Shown here piece after piece: positions 22,216 through 34,890 of a stretch of DNA of 64,000 nucleotides (the first letter of the stretch is position 1; each line of letters opens with the position of its first letter). The DNA is from Stenogyne calaminthoides. Taxonomy: Eukaryota > Streptophyta > Magnoliopsida > Lamiales > Lamiaceae. The DNA is taken from positions 7,154,406 to 7,218,405 of the forward strand of contig JBBCBC010000027.1 of NCBI GenBank assembly GCA_037126765.1, given 5' to 3'. Under the pieces are notes generated by a model. It worked only from the letters and a program-made list of their open reading frames with translations. It was not told the origin of the DNA and searched no databases. Made by a program: the position numbers and the translations under genes.

Positions 22216-23757
22216 TCGGTTTCAGGCTCTGAATTTTAAATTGTAATTTAGTTCGTTTTCATTAAATTTGAAATTGGATAGTAGAATTGCTAGATCTTTT
22301 TTGCATGTATCCAATTGTCATGGAATTTAATGTATTTATTTATGCATTTATATAAATTGTGGTTTTTTAATTCGATTCGTTCGAATTCATTTTGCCTCGT
22401 GAGAAAATCCACGAGTAGATTAGAATTTGTTTGATTTGATCAATGTAATAGACTAGTCTAGATCTAGGTTTATTTATTTTTGTAAACAAATTGTAACCGG
22501 ATCAAAAATGGAGGTGGAGACGAAGAATTAAAAGGCGGGATCGGGCAAAGGCGTGGCATCGCGTGAACGCGGCGCGTGGGAGGGAGGCCTGACGCCGAAT
22601 GCTGCTTGAGCGCGCCTGCGGCGTAAGCGAGCGAGCAGCGTGGAATCGCCCGAAGTACCTGGTAGCGGCTTCGTCTTGTGGCCGGAAAATAAGCGGGCGT
22701 GATTGATAATGGTCGGGCAGCGTCGCCTTATTGTCTTGTGATAAGCCTTGACAAGCGGTTTCTGGCTGGCGGCATCGGCGTAGATCGGCATAAATGAGCG
22801 CGTCATCTTGGGATCTTGTGGCCTTTCATAAACCTTCAGCAAAAGCTTCTTTGCCGGCGGGCGTGTCTAACCGGCGGCGTCTGGCTACAGGTGCTTTCGG
22901 CTCTGCCGCGGGCGGCGCCACTCGACTGGCGGTTTGGGGAGTGCTTGAAGCGGGCACTCGACCCACTGGTGATCGATGGCGTGGCAGCCGAGGCATTTTT
23001 TTTAGGCGGTCAAGTGGGGAGCTTTTTCGAGACGAACGATGAAGGCTATGAAGGAGATTTCTCAATATCAAGACATGACAAAAATTAACCATGACAATTG
23101 GATAAATGTGCCCAATATGTTTAATTTTTTGTTTTGATGTTATGCATTATTTTATGCTTATTTAAATTGTGTTTAAATTTGCGATGCATGAGAAAATGTT
23201 TTGAAAAATCTCACTTTCGAAAATTACTAAGTATGCTTAAACAATTAATTGATAATTTTATTCCGGATAATAAAATTGAATTAATTTTGACCTCCATGAT
23301 TTATTTATTTGTGAATTCTTTTGGAGAAATTCCCCCCACGGGACGGTCAAAAGATAGCTTTCACATGAATAAATTCCAAATGGATGATTATGGATTATTA
23401 CTAGTGGCGACGATGACCCTCCCCACGAGGCTCGTTCAAAGAGAAATAATAATTCTGTATTTAATCATGGTTATTACTTAGGTATAAAATTGATATGCAT
23501 ATACTTCCTCAAGTCCTGTCTAATTTTATATTGGTCAGTGTGAGCCAACTATTAACTGGATATTAAAGGTTTTATGCGTTCTTGTTTGTAACACGCTTGA
23601 ATGTGTTTAAATAATGACCCACCCCACGTGGCTTATTTAAAATTTTTTGAGATGTTGGTGACGATGTTCATATTTTTTGAGATTTTAATATGAAACATGT
23701 GATCGATTTTTTGTGATATATTTGTGCTTATGCATATTATTATTTATTTGATTCATC
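22216..23757 (+). other. Element C leader (untranslated), with GC-rich island 22540-23040
   Basis: This 1.5-kb leader precedes the gag ATG at 23758. The first part is AT-rich; 22540-23040 is an abrupt GC-rich island (GCG and GGC words); 23040-23757 is AT-rich again and includes CTCCCCACGAGGCTCG near 23420. Element D has the same plan with a GC-rich island at about 27920-28330. The reading frames in the island (for example 22794-23042) differ between C and D and are not supported as genes. Confidence 0.7.
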
Positions 23758-25766
23758 ATGTCGCAACCTTTTAATCCATTATTCAATATACTTAAAGACA
23801 ATTTGCTTCTTGGTGAAAACTTTTTTTTTTGATTGGAGTCGTAAACTTACTATTGTCCTCCTTTGCACAAAGCCATAATCGGGTTCTCACTACACCTAAA
23901 ACCGAAAAAAGCCAAATGATGAGTCAACTAAATCGGTTAAGTTGTTAGTATCTTGTTGGAGGCGTTCAACGAAATGGCAAAGTGTACCATCTTGCTTCAA
24001 TGTCGATGTGTTGCAACACCAACACCGAAGCGTTGAGACCGATTGGAACATCATGACTAGTCTTAAAGCGATGTTTCAACATCGTAACCGTGTGGCTCGT
24101 CGAGATCACCATGAGGGACTTGCTCTCTATGAAAATGGTGGAGGAACGCCTATGTATGGGAGCACGTTCTCGGATGATGGCTCACCTTAACAAACTTGAG
24201 GTACTTGGGCGCGAATCGACATCGAGACCCAAATTGATTTTCAGACTCCACTCTGCGCCAAAAAGTTTTGAGCGATTCATTTGAACTACCAGATGAATAA
24301 TCAGAAGTTCTCGATGTCTGATCTATTGCAAGCTTTGTCTCGGCAGAGGCGATATTGGGGCAAAAGAGCCAAGCCATGGTGGTAAATGGACCTTCTTCTT
24401 CTTCTAGGCCAAGGGGTGGTAAGAACAAGAAAAATGACAAATGCCACAAGCAAGTGAACTCAAGTGTTGCCAAAGGCAAAGAAAACGTGAAGGGAGGTGG
24501 AGGAGTGAGCAAGCCAGCTAAGGGGAGGTGCTTCAAATGCGGTGAAAAAGGACATTGGAGGTCAGCCTGTTCCAATCCCAAAAGGAATGGAAAGAAAGGT
24601 AATTCTCACGCACTAGTTGTTGAAACTTGCTTAGCAGCGTATGTCTCCCATTTATGGGTGGTGGATAGTGGATCCACTGATCATGTTTGTTTCACTTTAC
24701 GGGGGTTCAGCGGACGGACCGACAACTTAGTGGGAGTGAGATCCTCATCACACTGGGCGATGCTACGAGAGTGGCAGCTGAAGCAATGAGAGAAGTGCAC
24801 CTGTCTTTTGAAGACAGAGTTTTAATTTTAAGAGATTTTCTTTACGTTCCAAATTTTAGAAAGAATTTAATTTTGGTTTCTAAACTTTACCTTGATGGAT
24901 ATTCGGTTACTTTTGATAAAGTTGTTACCATTTCTCTTTATGATAAATTTATCATCATGGAGCGTTGTCAAGTAATCTCTATACAATTAATTTATGCACT
25001 TTATTTCACGTAAATGCATCCTATAACACATCAACTGTTTTCAATAAAAGAAAACGTTCATCGGGACGTGAGCGAACACTTCTATGGCATCTAAGATTGG
25101 GACATATTAATCCAAAGAGGATCAAAGGTTGGTGAAAGGCGGTTTTTGGAGTTTCTCCAAGTTGAACCAATTCCAACCTGCGAATCATGTTTGGAGGGTA
25201 AAATGACCAAGAGGGCATTCGGAGCCAAGGGTAATAGAGCCAAAGAAGTATTAGAAATCGTTCACACGGATGTATGTGGTCCAATGTCAACCAAAGCAAG
25301 AGGAGGTTATGAGTATTTCGTCACTTTTTATTGATGACTACTCAAGAATGCGGTTATATTTTCCTTATGAAGCATAAATCGAGACCTTTGAAAAATTCAA
25401 AAGAATTTAAGGCTCAAGCCAGAGAATCATAGGGAAAAAACGTGTATCAAGTCTCTACGATCCGATCGTGGAGGCGAGTACCTCAGCGATGAGTTTTTGA
25501 ACTACTTGTCAGATGAAGGGATTGTATCCCAACTAACTGCACCCGAAATCCCTCAACAAAACGGGGTTGCAGAGCGAAGAAACAGAACTCTTTTGGAAAT
25601 GGTTAGATCAATGATGAGTTATGCGGATCTTCCCAAGTCGTTCTGGGGTCATGCCTTGGAAACAACGGCTTACATTCTGAACTTGGTGCCATCCAAATCG
25701 GTTCCCAAAACTCCCAAAGAATTGTGGACCGGGCACAAGCCCAGTTTGAGACACATGAGAATTTGG
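23758..25766 (+). pseudogene. Element C gag-protease-integrase (frame-broken, cut by element D)
   Basis: Gag starts at ATG 23758 (MSQPFNPLFNILKDN). A zinc knuckle CFKCGEKGHWRSAC (CX2CX4HX4C) lies near 24530-24575. The protease motif WVVDSGSTDHVC is near 24655-24690. The pre-integrase histidine motif LWHLRLGHI falls near 25085-25110, and integrase core motifs HTDVCGPM and APEIPQQNGVAERRNRT lie between 25260 and 25590. Stops and shifts interrupt it, especially at 23850-24100. The frame ends at RHMRIW, where D's LTR begins. Confidence 0.88.
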
Positions 25767-27598
25767 TGTTGGAATTATACTGAAAAATATGCTTTTACTT
25801 TGTATAATCGAAACTGGATTTTTAGACTTATTTACTGAAATAAATTGTTTATCACTGATGCTTTAAATATGATTGAATGTTATATATATTTCTCGCATAA
25901 TGTTCAATAATTAAAGACGTGTTACATCAGTAGTTAATTTAGTGATACCGGATCACAAAGATTAAATTAACGATCCCTTGTAACTAAAAAGTACGCCATT
26001 CGACCTAGATGGAAATGAACAACCATCGCGAAAGGTTGAGGTGTAAGGCTCAGATTGGTTTGTCTTGACCAAGAGATTACACTAGTGCATGATCGATCTT
26101 GTTGAATAGGACCTGAGGAGGATAAATTCTTGGCCCGAACAAGGAAGAATTAGACCTCGGTGGTTCGTTGTTTCTTAACCTTCCGTCCCCTTAAATAGGA
26201 TCGTGGGATTGGTAACTATTGCTTTGACTTATCATGGGTAGCGAATCGAGAGAGATTCAATACTTTTTATCTTGTGCAATATTATCGGTCACATGTGATT
26301 GCTAAGATTTAATCTGAAGAATCGTGTGCAAACGCTTGCTTGATTCCCCTTTGGGAGGTTCATAAGTTGTATCATACCAAATCTTGCAAGTGGAATTAGT
26401 TTAGGTATGGATAATAATGTTGAACCGATTCCTCAACCAAGGAAAAAAGATATTAATTAACGGAAAGCTATTTCGGTGGCTTGAATTAATTAATGGGCTA
26501 GATAATCTTAAACATGGGAAATAATGACCGAGAGCCATATTGACTATAATATGGGTTAAGATGGATAGTCTTAATATTAATTATGTAGTGGGATTAATTA
26601 ATATTTATGGGCTTGAATTATATTGTGGCTCAATATTAGATATTCAAGATCCATTAGAAGGTCCAATCTTAATTCTCCTAAAGGCCCCCCGAAGTAGCAA
26701 CAAATATAGTCAATAACGAAAAGGTGATTAAAATAAAATAAATATTGTTGCTTATATTTCCTCTAAATTTTCGAAAATTATGGATAAAAGAGGGAGAAAG
26801 ATTTTCTTTGAATTTTGTTATGGAATGAAGATATGTATTCTTGGAATACAAGATTATCTCATTAAATTCAAGAAATCTCCCACTTGGTTATTCATGAGGT
26901 AAATTTCGAAATTTTGAAAATATAGTGGGCAAGAAAGATTTTCTTGATTTTCTTGAAAAGATATTATGGAAGATATGTATTTCTTGAAATACAAGAATAT
27001 CTCATAAATTCAAGAAGATCCAAATCTTGGATTCTTGTGACACTTAATTTTCGAAAATCATCCATAAAATAGAGGAGGTGGATTTTTGTGGAATATTTTA
27101 ATTATGGGAAAAAGAATATAAGGGATATATTCAAGATTTCTTGGTGACCAAGAAAAGTCTTTTCCCACATTGAAAAATCACATAAATTTCAACCACCCTC
27201 CCTCTTATAAATAGGGAATGATTAGTTCATTCCCAAGTACAATTCCATGTGCTGGAAATATTAGCAAATCCTGCAACAAAGTTTATTTTTTTCCTTTTGT
27301 TAATTGTTCGCGAGTATCCTTCCACCGGATTGTCGAGCAAGGGCTAAGGGAATACTTGGGAAGTCCTTTTGGTTAGTCCGTCCGACCAAAACCACTGCTA
27401 TCCCGAGAGGTACGTTCACGATTACACCCGTAGATTCCGCATGCGTAGGTTTTACGTGGTTTTTTATATGCATGATATGTCGTTGCAATTATTATTTGAA
27501 TTAATATAAGATTAATTCATGCTAGTAATAATTAATGAATTAAATTTGTATTTAAATATTCACCCCGAATAGATCTGTGAGAATCATTCCCCCCAACA
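25767..27598 (+). repeat. Element D 5' LTR
   Basis: Starts TGTTGGAATTATAC and ends CCCCCAACA. It matches the 3' copy closely in AT-rich stretches but differs at many CAG/CTG-type sites (for example 26095-26160 against 33270-33350). Confidence 0.9.
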
Positions 27599-27611
27599 AG
27601 CGTATCGAGCC
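27599..27611 (+). other. Altered primer-binding site of element D
   Basis: The site reads AGCGTATCGAGCC where C has ACTGGTATCAGAGCC. CTG has become CG and CAG has become CG. If real, priming would be poor; the pattern fits the wider CNG artefact described in the findings. Confidence 0.7.
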
Positions 27612-29040
27612 TTTGTTTGGCTCAATTTTTAAATTGTAATTTAATTCGTGGACATTAAATTTGAAATTGGATAGTAGAAGCTATTAGATGCATTTTGTGT
27701 ATCCAATTGTCATGGATTTTAATGTTTTATTTTGCATGCATATAAACCTGTGGTTTTTAATTCGATTCGATTCGGATTTGTTTTGTCTCGTGAGAAAATC
27801 CACGAGTAGACTAGGATTTGTTTGATTTGATCAATGTAATAGACTAGTCTAGATCTAGGTTTATTTTTTTTTGTAAATAAATTGTAACCGGATCGGGAAC
27901 AAAGAGGCGAAGAATTAAAGGGACGAAATCCGTAAGAACGCGTGGCGCCTTGGCGCCAAATTTTGGGCGCATGGCTAGGCTGAGGCGGTGAAGCTTGAGA
28001 GATGCGTGACAAGACGGGCGCAGGCGGCCTCCAGGCGAAAGCGGACAGGCGGATGCTTACTTATGGGCGCCGCTGAGGTCATGGCAAGGCGGAGGCGGGC
28101 GAGGTGTGTATGGATCTGTGGACGTCGGGCGATCGCCTACCGAGATCTGCTGACGCCTTCCGAGCACTTGCCAGAAACCTTGGCGGGCGTGACCATTGGG
28201 GTGCCGAGAGGCATCCTAGGCAAGCGGGCCGGATGCAAGGCGTGCATCCCATTCTGTTTGCCATGGCGTGGCGGTTCGAGGGCAAGTATTTTTTCGAGAC
28301 GAACGAGTGGGAGAAATTCGAGGCGTGTTTCTTCAAGATCAAGCCAAGAAAAATCAAACCATGACAATTGGATAATTTGTGCCCAATATGTTTATTTTTT
28401 GTTTTTGCTTGATTTATTTGTCTTTATCTTATGCTTTGTTTAAATTTGTTTAAATGTTTTTGCATGAGGGGTTGCCAAATTGAAAAATCTCAACTTCAAA
28501 ATTACTAAGTATGTTTTAAATAATTAATTGACAATTTTATTAGGATAATAAAATTGAATTAATTTTTGACCTCCATGATTTATTTATTTGTGAATTCTTT
28601 TGGAGAAATTCCCCACGGGGATGGTCAAAAGATAGGTTTCATGAATGAATTCTAACGGATGATTGTGGGTTATTACTAGTGGCGGCGATGACCCTCCCCA
28701 CGAGGCTCGATCAAAGCGAAATAGTAATCTGTATTTAATCATGGTTATTACTTAGGTATAAAATTGATATGCATATACTTCCTCAAGTCCTCGCTAATTT
28801 TATATTGGTCAAGTGGGGAGCCAACTATTAATCTGGATATTAAAGGTTTTAATCGTTCTTGTTTGTAACACCTTGAATGTGTTTAAATAATGACCCACCC
28901 CGTGGCTTATTTAAACTTTTTTTGAGATGTTGGTCGATGCATGTTCATATTTTTTTTGAGATTTTAAAATATGATGAAATGTGATCGAACCTTGTGATAT
29001 ACTTGTGCTATTGCATATAGTTGTTTATTTTGATTCAAAG
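27612..29040 (+). other. Element D leader with GC-rich island
   Basis: Same plan as in C: AT-rich start, GC-rich island at about 27920-28330, AT-rich end. TTGTTTGATTTGATCAATG and CCTCCATGATTTATTTATTT are shared with C. No supported gene; the frames at 27988-28443 are not conserved in C. Confidence 0.65.
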
Positions 29041-32000
29041 ATGTCGTTACCTTTTAATCACGCATTATTATACTTAAAGTCAATACAATATGTATGGAAA
29101 CTATATTAATTGGAAAATTATAATTGTCTAAGCGCATTAAAAGCACAAGTGGATTTTGACACACAAAAATCGATGAGCTTAAGTGACGAGTCAAAACACA
29201 GGGACTCGTCGGATCACCTTCTTGAGAGATGTAAATCATTTGAAAATGGTGGAGGAAAAACCCGTAAGGGATTTCGTCCTCAAAATAGATGGCCCATCCC
29301 GAACAAACTTGAGATTCGAAAGTCAGATTATGTTCTAGAGACTCGGATGAATTTGGTACTTCATTCTCTTGCGAGAAAAGGTTTTTGAGCATTTTGGCCC
29401 CGCTTAGCTAATTTGTTGCAAACTTTTGGACTTTCAGAAATGATGATAAGGCACCAAACTCAAGCTTTTGGCAAGTGGTCCGTCTTCATCTTCTAGGCCA
29501 AGGGTAGGCAAGATAAAGAAAGAGGACCAAAGACCATAAGCAATAAAACTCAAGTTGTTGCGCGGCAATGGTAAGATGAGGAATGCTTGTTGAGTCGAGG
29601 AAAATCCAAAGAGGAAGTGCTTAAGGCTGCGGTGAGAGAGGACAATGGAGGTTTTGCTGTTCCAACCCCAAAAGGGACGGAAAGAAAGGTAATTCTCACA
29701 CACTAGTTGTTGAAACTTGTTTAGCGGCGTATACTTCTCATTCATTGGGTGGTTGATAACGAGATCCACTAATCATGTTGGCTTCAGCGGGTTCTAAATG
29801 ATCCGCAACGTGGTGGGAGTGAGATCCTCATCACTTTGGACAACGTTACGAAAGTAGAAGACATTGCAATGCTACGTAAGTGGCGGATATTGCAATGCTA
29901 CGGTAGTAACGATTATTGCAATATTACGCAAGTAGCAGACATTGCAATGCTACATGAAGTGCGATTAAGCGATGGGAGAAGTGCACCTATCTTTTGAAGA
30001 TAAAGTTTTTTTGAGATTATCTTTGTGTTCCCGATTTTTAGAAAAGAATTCACTTTCGGTTTCTAAAATTCGATTAAAGGACACTAACTTTCTTCTAATA
30101 AGAATGACATCATTTTTGAAATGATGAGTGTATCTGATACGGGACATTGATGGAAAATCTCTATACAATTAACTCATGCACACCACTCGGAAATGTATCC
30201 TATAACATCATCTGCTTGAGAAAAGAAAAAGCGTTCATCGGGGCGTGAGCGAGACACTTCTTTAGCATCTAAGATTAGGTCATATAAATCCAAAGAGGAT
30301 CCAAAGGTTGGTGAAAGATGGTTCCTTTGGAGCATCTCAAGTTGAATCGATTCAACCTGCGAATCATGTTTGGAGGGTAATATGACCAAGATGGCATTGG
30401 AGCCAAGGGAATGGGGCTAAAGAAGTGTTAGAGATCGTTCACATAGATGTATGTAGTCAAATGTCAACCAAAGCAAGAGGAGGTTATGAGTAATTTTATT
30501 GATGATTACTCGAGGTACATTTTCCTTATGAAGCATGAATCCGAGACCTTTGAGAAATTCTAAAGAATTTAAGGCTCAAGCAGAGAATCATATGGAAAAA
30601 CGTATCAAGTCTTTACGATCCGATCGTGGAAGCGAATACCTCGTTGATGAGTTTTTGTACTACTTATCGATGAAGGATTGTATCATTTCCATGCGCCCGG
30701 AACCCCCTCAACAAAACGGGGTTTGCAGAGCGAAGCAACATAATTCTTTTGGAAATGGTTAGATCAATGATGAGTTATACGGATCTTTAGAAAGTCGATT
30801 TACGGGGTCATGCCTTGGAAAACAAACGACTTACATTACGAACTTGGTGCTATCCAAATCAATTCCCCGTAACCCCAAAGAATTGTGGACCGGGCGAAGT
30901 CTAGTATGAGACACATGAGAACTTTGGGGTGTCCGAGCCTACATGTTGGACAAAGAAAGCCCGTAAATTGGATCCTCGATCGTAATTAAGGTTGTTTTGT
31001 AGGATACCGAGGGAAAAAAGGGTGAATGTTCTATAGTTCAAGATCAAAAGGTGGACATCCGCACTCCACTTTTAGATTTTGGAAGAAAACTATAGAACCA
31101 AAGAAAACCAGTGAGATTACCTTAAATGAGCTTAGAGGGCAAAACCTCAAAGTCTTGCATTGTACTAGATGATATACCAAACGACACGTTTTTTTCTGGC
31201 ATGACCTCGTTATAGTGGGAGGGTTGTTAGGCAAATTTCGAGAGATTCATGGAATAGGAGAGTCCTCGGACTTGATTCAAATCAGACCATGGACATATGA
31301 TTTGAGGCACTCCAAGATTAGGATGCGGTTTCTTGGCAAACAACAATGAAAGTCGAAGTGGGTTCTATGTTTCATAATAGAGTGTGGGAGCTAGTCGAAC
31401 CACTTAATGGGGTCAAACCCATTAGATGCAAGTGGGTATATAAGAGGAAAAGAGGATCGGACGGGAAGGTTGAAACCTTTTAAAGCAAGACTAATGGCGA
31501 AAGGTTATACTAAAAAAGGGATCGATTATGAGGAAACTTTTTCGCCCGTAGCCATGCTTAAAGTCCATCCGTATTCTCTTATCGATTGCTGCGCATTTTG
31601 ACGTTGAAATCTAGCAAATGGATGTCGAGACAGTTTTCATAACGGAAGTCTTGATGAAGAGATCTATATGCAACAACCCCAAGGTTTCATTGAAACGGGC
31701 CAAGAACATCTTGTTTATAAGCTCAAGAAGTCCATTTTACGGACTCAAACAGCATCGAGCTTGGAACCAAATTTTTGATCATGTAATAAAGTCTTATGGG
31801 TTTGATCAAAACAAGTTTGAAAGTTATTGTGTATAAAAAGCGTTTGAAGCTGCATTGGTATTCTTAGTACTATCGTAGATGACATTGTGATCATCGGGAG
31901 CGATGTGAAGGTGTGATCGGGCGTAAGGGCATGGTTTCAAAAGCAGTTTGATATGAAAGACTTAGGGAAAGCGGACATATCCTTGGGATCAAGATTACTC

Positions 32001-32838
32001 GAGATCGCCCGGAAAAGGATGATCGGGTTATCGTAAGTTTCATACATAGACCCGGGTTTTTGAAACAATTAAAGATCAAGATTCGAAGAAAGGATTCCGT
32101 ACCTTCGGACTTGGAATCCATCTATCAAGAAAATGTTCCCTAAGACAAAAGGAGATAGATGACATGAAAGGTATTCCTTGTGCTTTGTTTGTCGGAAACC
32201 TTATGTATGCATTCTTTGTGTCAGAGGACCAGGATATACGCTTTTCGTGAGCATGGTAACAAGATATCAAAGTAACCCGGAAAAAGCGCATTGAATGACG
32301 ATTAAAAACATTATGAAAGTGTCCGAAAAGAACCGGGATAGAATGTTGATTTATCGATCGATACTCCAATCCCCATCGGCTCTGAGACTCGGATTTCCAA
32401 TCGGATATAGATTCGAAATTATACGCCTCGGTTAGTGTGTTTCAATTTGGGAAGAATAGCCGTCAAATGGATGAGTGTGAAGCGTAAATGCATCTTGACT
32501 CAACCATGGGACTCGGGTAAGTAGTCACGCTTGAAGCGGTGAAAGAACCGATTGGGCTCTAGATCTTCTTAGTGGACTTGGATGGTGTTACGAATTTGTT
32601 CAGCAATATCTGCTGGTGGCGGGTTGCAAATTCAAGAGAACCAAGAGTCCTTGAAGTCAAACAAACACATTAAAGGAAAGACATCTTATCGAGAAATCGT
32701 TAAGAGATGAAATATAGATGTGGCAAAGATAGCTTCTAAGGACAACCTAGCGGATCCATTCCTGGCGTCTGCCTACGAATACATTCGAGAGACATGTGAG
32801 TGGAATGGGTGTCAAGCACCGTTGCCAATCTGCTTTGA
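29041..32838 (+). pseudogene. Element D gag-pol (many frame breaks)
   Basis: Gag starts at ATG 29041 (MSLPFNHAL). A zinc-knuckle remnant lies near 29630-29660. A tandem expansion sits near 29852-29955. Integrase motifs occur at 30420-30760. RT includes FKARLMAKGYTKKG and IDYEETFSPVAM (31480-31560). An RNase H trace runs to a stop at 32836-32838, followed by the AAGTGGGAGAT purine tract. Frame changes every 100-300 bases make it non-coding as written. Confidence 0.85.
29852..29955 (+). repeat. Four 26-bp tandem units in the protease region of D
   Basis: The unit AAGTAGCAGACATTGCAATGCTACGT occurs four times with small changes (starts near 29852, 29878, 29904 and 29930). Element C has only one related stretch (about 24755-24790). 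The basic unit looks like a 9-codon module with one base missing per copy. Confidence 0.7.
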
Positions 32839-32946
32839 GTATAAGTGGGAGAAATTATTAGGTTCGTGTAGGTGACATTAGATGTCACGGACTACTCGAG
32901 AGCGTGTTGTAGTATCTTAAGCGGACTTTGAGTATAAGTGGGAGAT

Positions 32947-34789
32947 TGTTGGGATTATCTTTGAAAAAGTATGCTTTTACTTTGTATAATCGAAGCTGGA
33001 TTTTCGGACTTATTTCTTGAAATAAATTGTTTATCATCGATGCTTTAAATATGATTGAATGTTATATATATTTCTTTGCATAAGCTGTTCAATAATTCGA
33101 TCACGTGTTACATCTGTTGTAGTTAATTTAGTGATACCGGATCACAACAAGGTCTTGTAACTAAAAAGTACACCATTCACGAACCTAGATGGAAATGAAC
33201 AACCATCGCGAAAGGTTGAGGTGTAAGGCTGATTGGTTTGTCTTGACCAAGAGATTACACTAGTGCATGGTCGATCGTTGAATAGGACCTCTGGGGAGGA
33301 TAAATTCTTGAATCGGAACAAGGAAGAATTAGACCTCAAATGGTTCGTTGTTTCTTAACCTTTCGTCCTTAAATAGGATCACGTGGGATTGGTAAATATT
33401 GCTTTGACTTATCATGGGTAGCGAATCGGAGAGAGATTCAATACTTTTTATCTTGGGCAATATTATGGGTCACATGTGATTGCTAGATTTATCTGAAGAA
33501 TCGTGTGCAAATAATTTGTTTGATTTGCCCCCTTGGGAGGTTCATAAGTTTTATCATACCAAATCTTGCAAGTGGAATTAGTTTCGGTATGGATAATAAT
33601 GTTGAACCGTTCTCGACCAAGGACAAAAGATATTAATTAACGGAAAGCTATTTGGTGGCTTGAATTAATTAATGGGCTAGATAATCTTAAACACGGGAAA
33701 TAATGACCAAGGAGCCATATTAGCGTAATATGGGTTAAGATGGATAGTCTGATATTAATTATGTGGTGGGATTAATTAATATTTATGGGCTTGAATTATA
33801 TTGTGGCTCAATATTAGATATTCAAGATCCATTAGAAGGTCCAATCTTAATTCTCCTAAAGGCCCGCGAGTAGCCCAACATATAGTCCAATAGCGAAAAA
33901 GGTGATTAAAATAAAATAAATATTATTTGCTTATATTTCCTCTAAATTTTCAAAAAATTATGGATAAAGAGGAGAAAGATTTTCTTTGAATTTTGTTATG
34001 GAATGAAGATATGTATTCTTGGAATACAAGATTATCTCATTAAATTCAAGAAATCTCCCACTTGGTTATTCATGAGGTAAATTTTTGAAATTTTGAAAAT
34101 ATAGTGGGCAAGAAAGATTTTCTTGATTTTCTTGAAAAAGATATTATGGAAGATATGTATTTCTTGAAATACAAGAATATCTCATAAATTCAAGAAGATC
34201 CAAATCTTGGATTCTTGTGACACTTAATTTTTGAAAATCATCCATAAAATAGAGGTGGATTTTTGTGGAATATTTTAATTATGGGAAAAAAAAATATAAA
34301 GGGATATATTCAAGATTTCTTGGTGAATAAGAAAAAGTCTTTTTCCCACATTGAAAAATCACATAAATTTCGACCACCCTCCCTCTTATAAATAGGGAAT
34401 GATTAGTTCATTCCCAAGTACAATTCCATGTCTTTGGAAATATTAGCAAATCCACATAAGTGGTGCAACAAAGTTTATTTTTTTCCTTTTGTTAATTGTT
34501 CGCGAGTATCCTTCCAACGGATTGTGAGCAAGGGCTAAGGGAATACTTGGGAAGTCCTTTTGGTTAGTCCGTCCGACCAAAGCCCTTTGCCATCCCGAGA
34601 GGAGTGCGTTCACGTAAACCGTAGATTCAAGCGTCGTAGATTTTACGTGGTTTTTTATATGCATGATATGTCGTTGCAATTATTATTTGAATTAATATAG
34701 GATTAATTCATGCTAGTAATAATTAATGAATTAAATTTGTATTTAAATATTCACCCCGAATAGATCACATGCGAATCATTCCCCCAACA
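32947..34789 (+). repeat. Element D 3' LTR
   Basis: Starts TGTTGGGATTATC after the purine tract and ends CCCCCAACA at the TTTGG duplication. It is 1843 bp long. Confidence 0.9.
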
Positions 34790-34890
34790 TTTGGGGTGTA
34801 AACTACGTCTTTGGACAAGGGCCGGAAAATTGGAACCTCGATCGAAATTAAAAAATTTGTTTTGTAGGTTACCCCAGGGGGAATAAGCAA
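34790..34890 (+). pseudogene. Element C integrase remnant after D, ending at a deletion junction
   Basis: The sequence continues C's integrase reading past the insertion (GGGGTGTAAACTACG, then GGTTACCCCAGGGGG) and corresponds to 30925-31015 of D. At about 34885-34890 it changes abruptly to mid-LTR sequence, marking a deletion of RT, RNase H and the LTR start. Confidence 0.75.

Larger units (their letters stand above)
25767..34789 (+). mobile_element. Copia element D (9.0 kb, complete structure, nested in C)
   Basis: The element is flanked by the perfect duplication TTTGG (25762-25766 and 34790-34794). Its LTRs are 25767-27598 (1832 bp) and 32947-34789 (1843 bp). It has a full gag-pol order in plus orientation, and the internal domain is about 5.35 kb. 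The sequence on either side is integrase of C: the region after D matches what D itself encodes just past the same point (near 30925). It is the youngest insertion by nesting, yet its ORFs are heavily broken. Confidence 0.92.

Noticed and set aside
22528..23092. Overlapping frames on both strands in the GC-rich leader of element C
   Set aside because: GC-rich sequence opens frames on both strands by chance; they are not conserved in the matching leader of D.
27988..28443. 151-codon plus-strand frame and its antisense partners in the leader of element D
   Set aside because: Same reason; the island in C does not encode a related protein.
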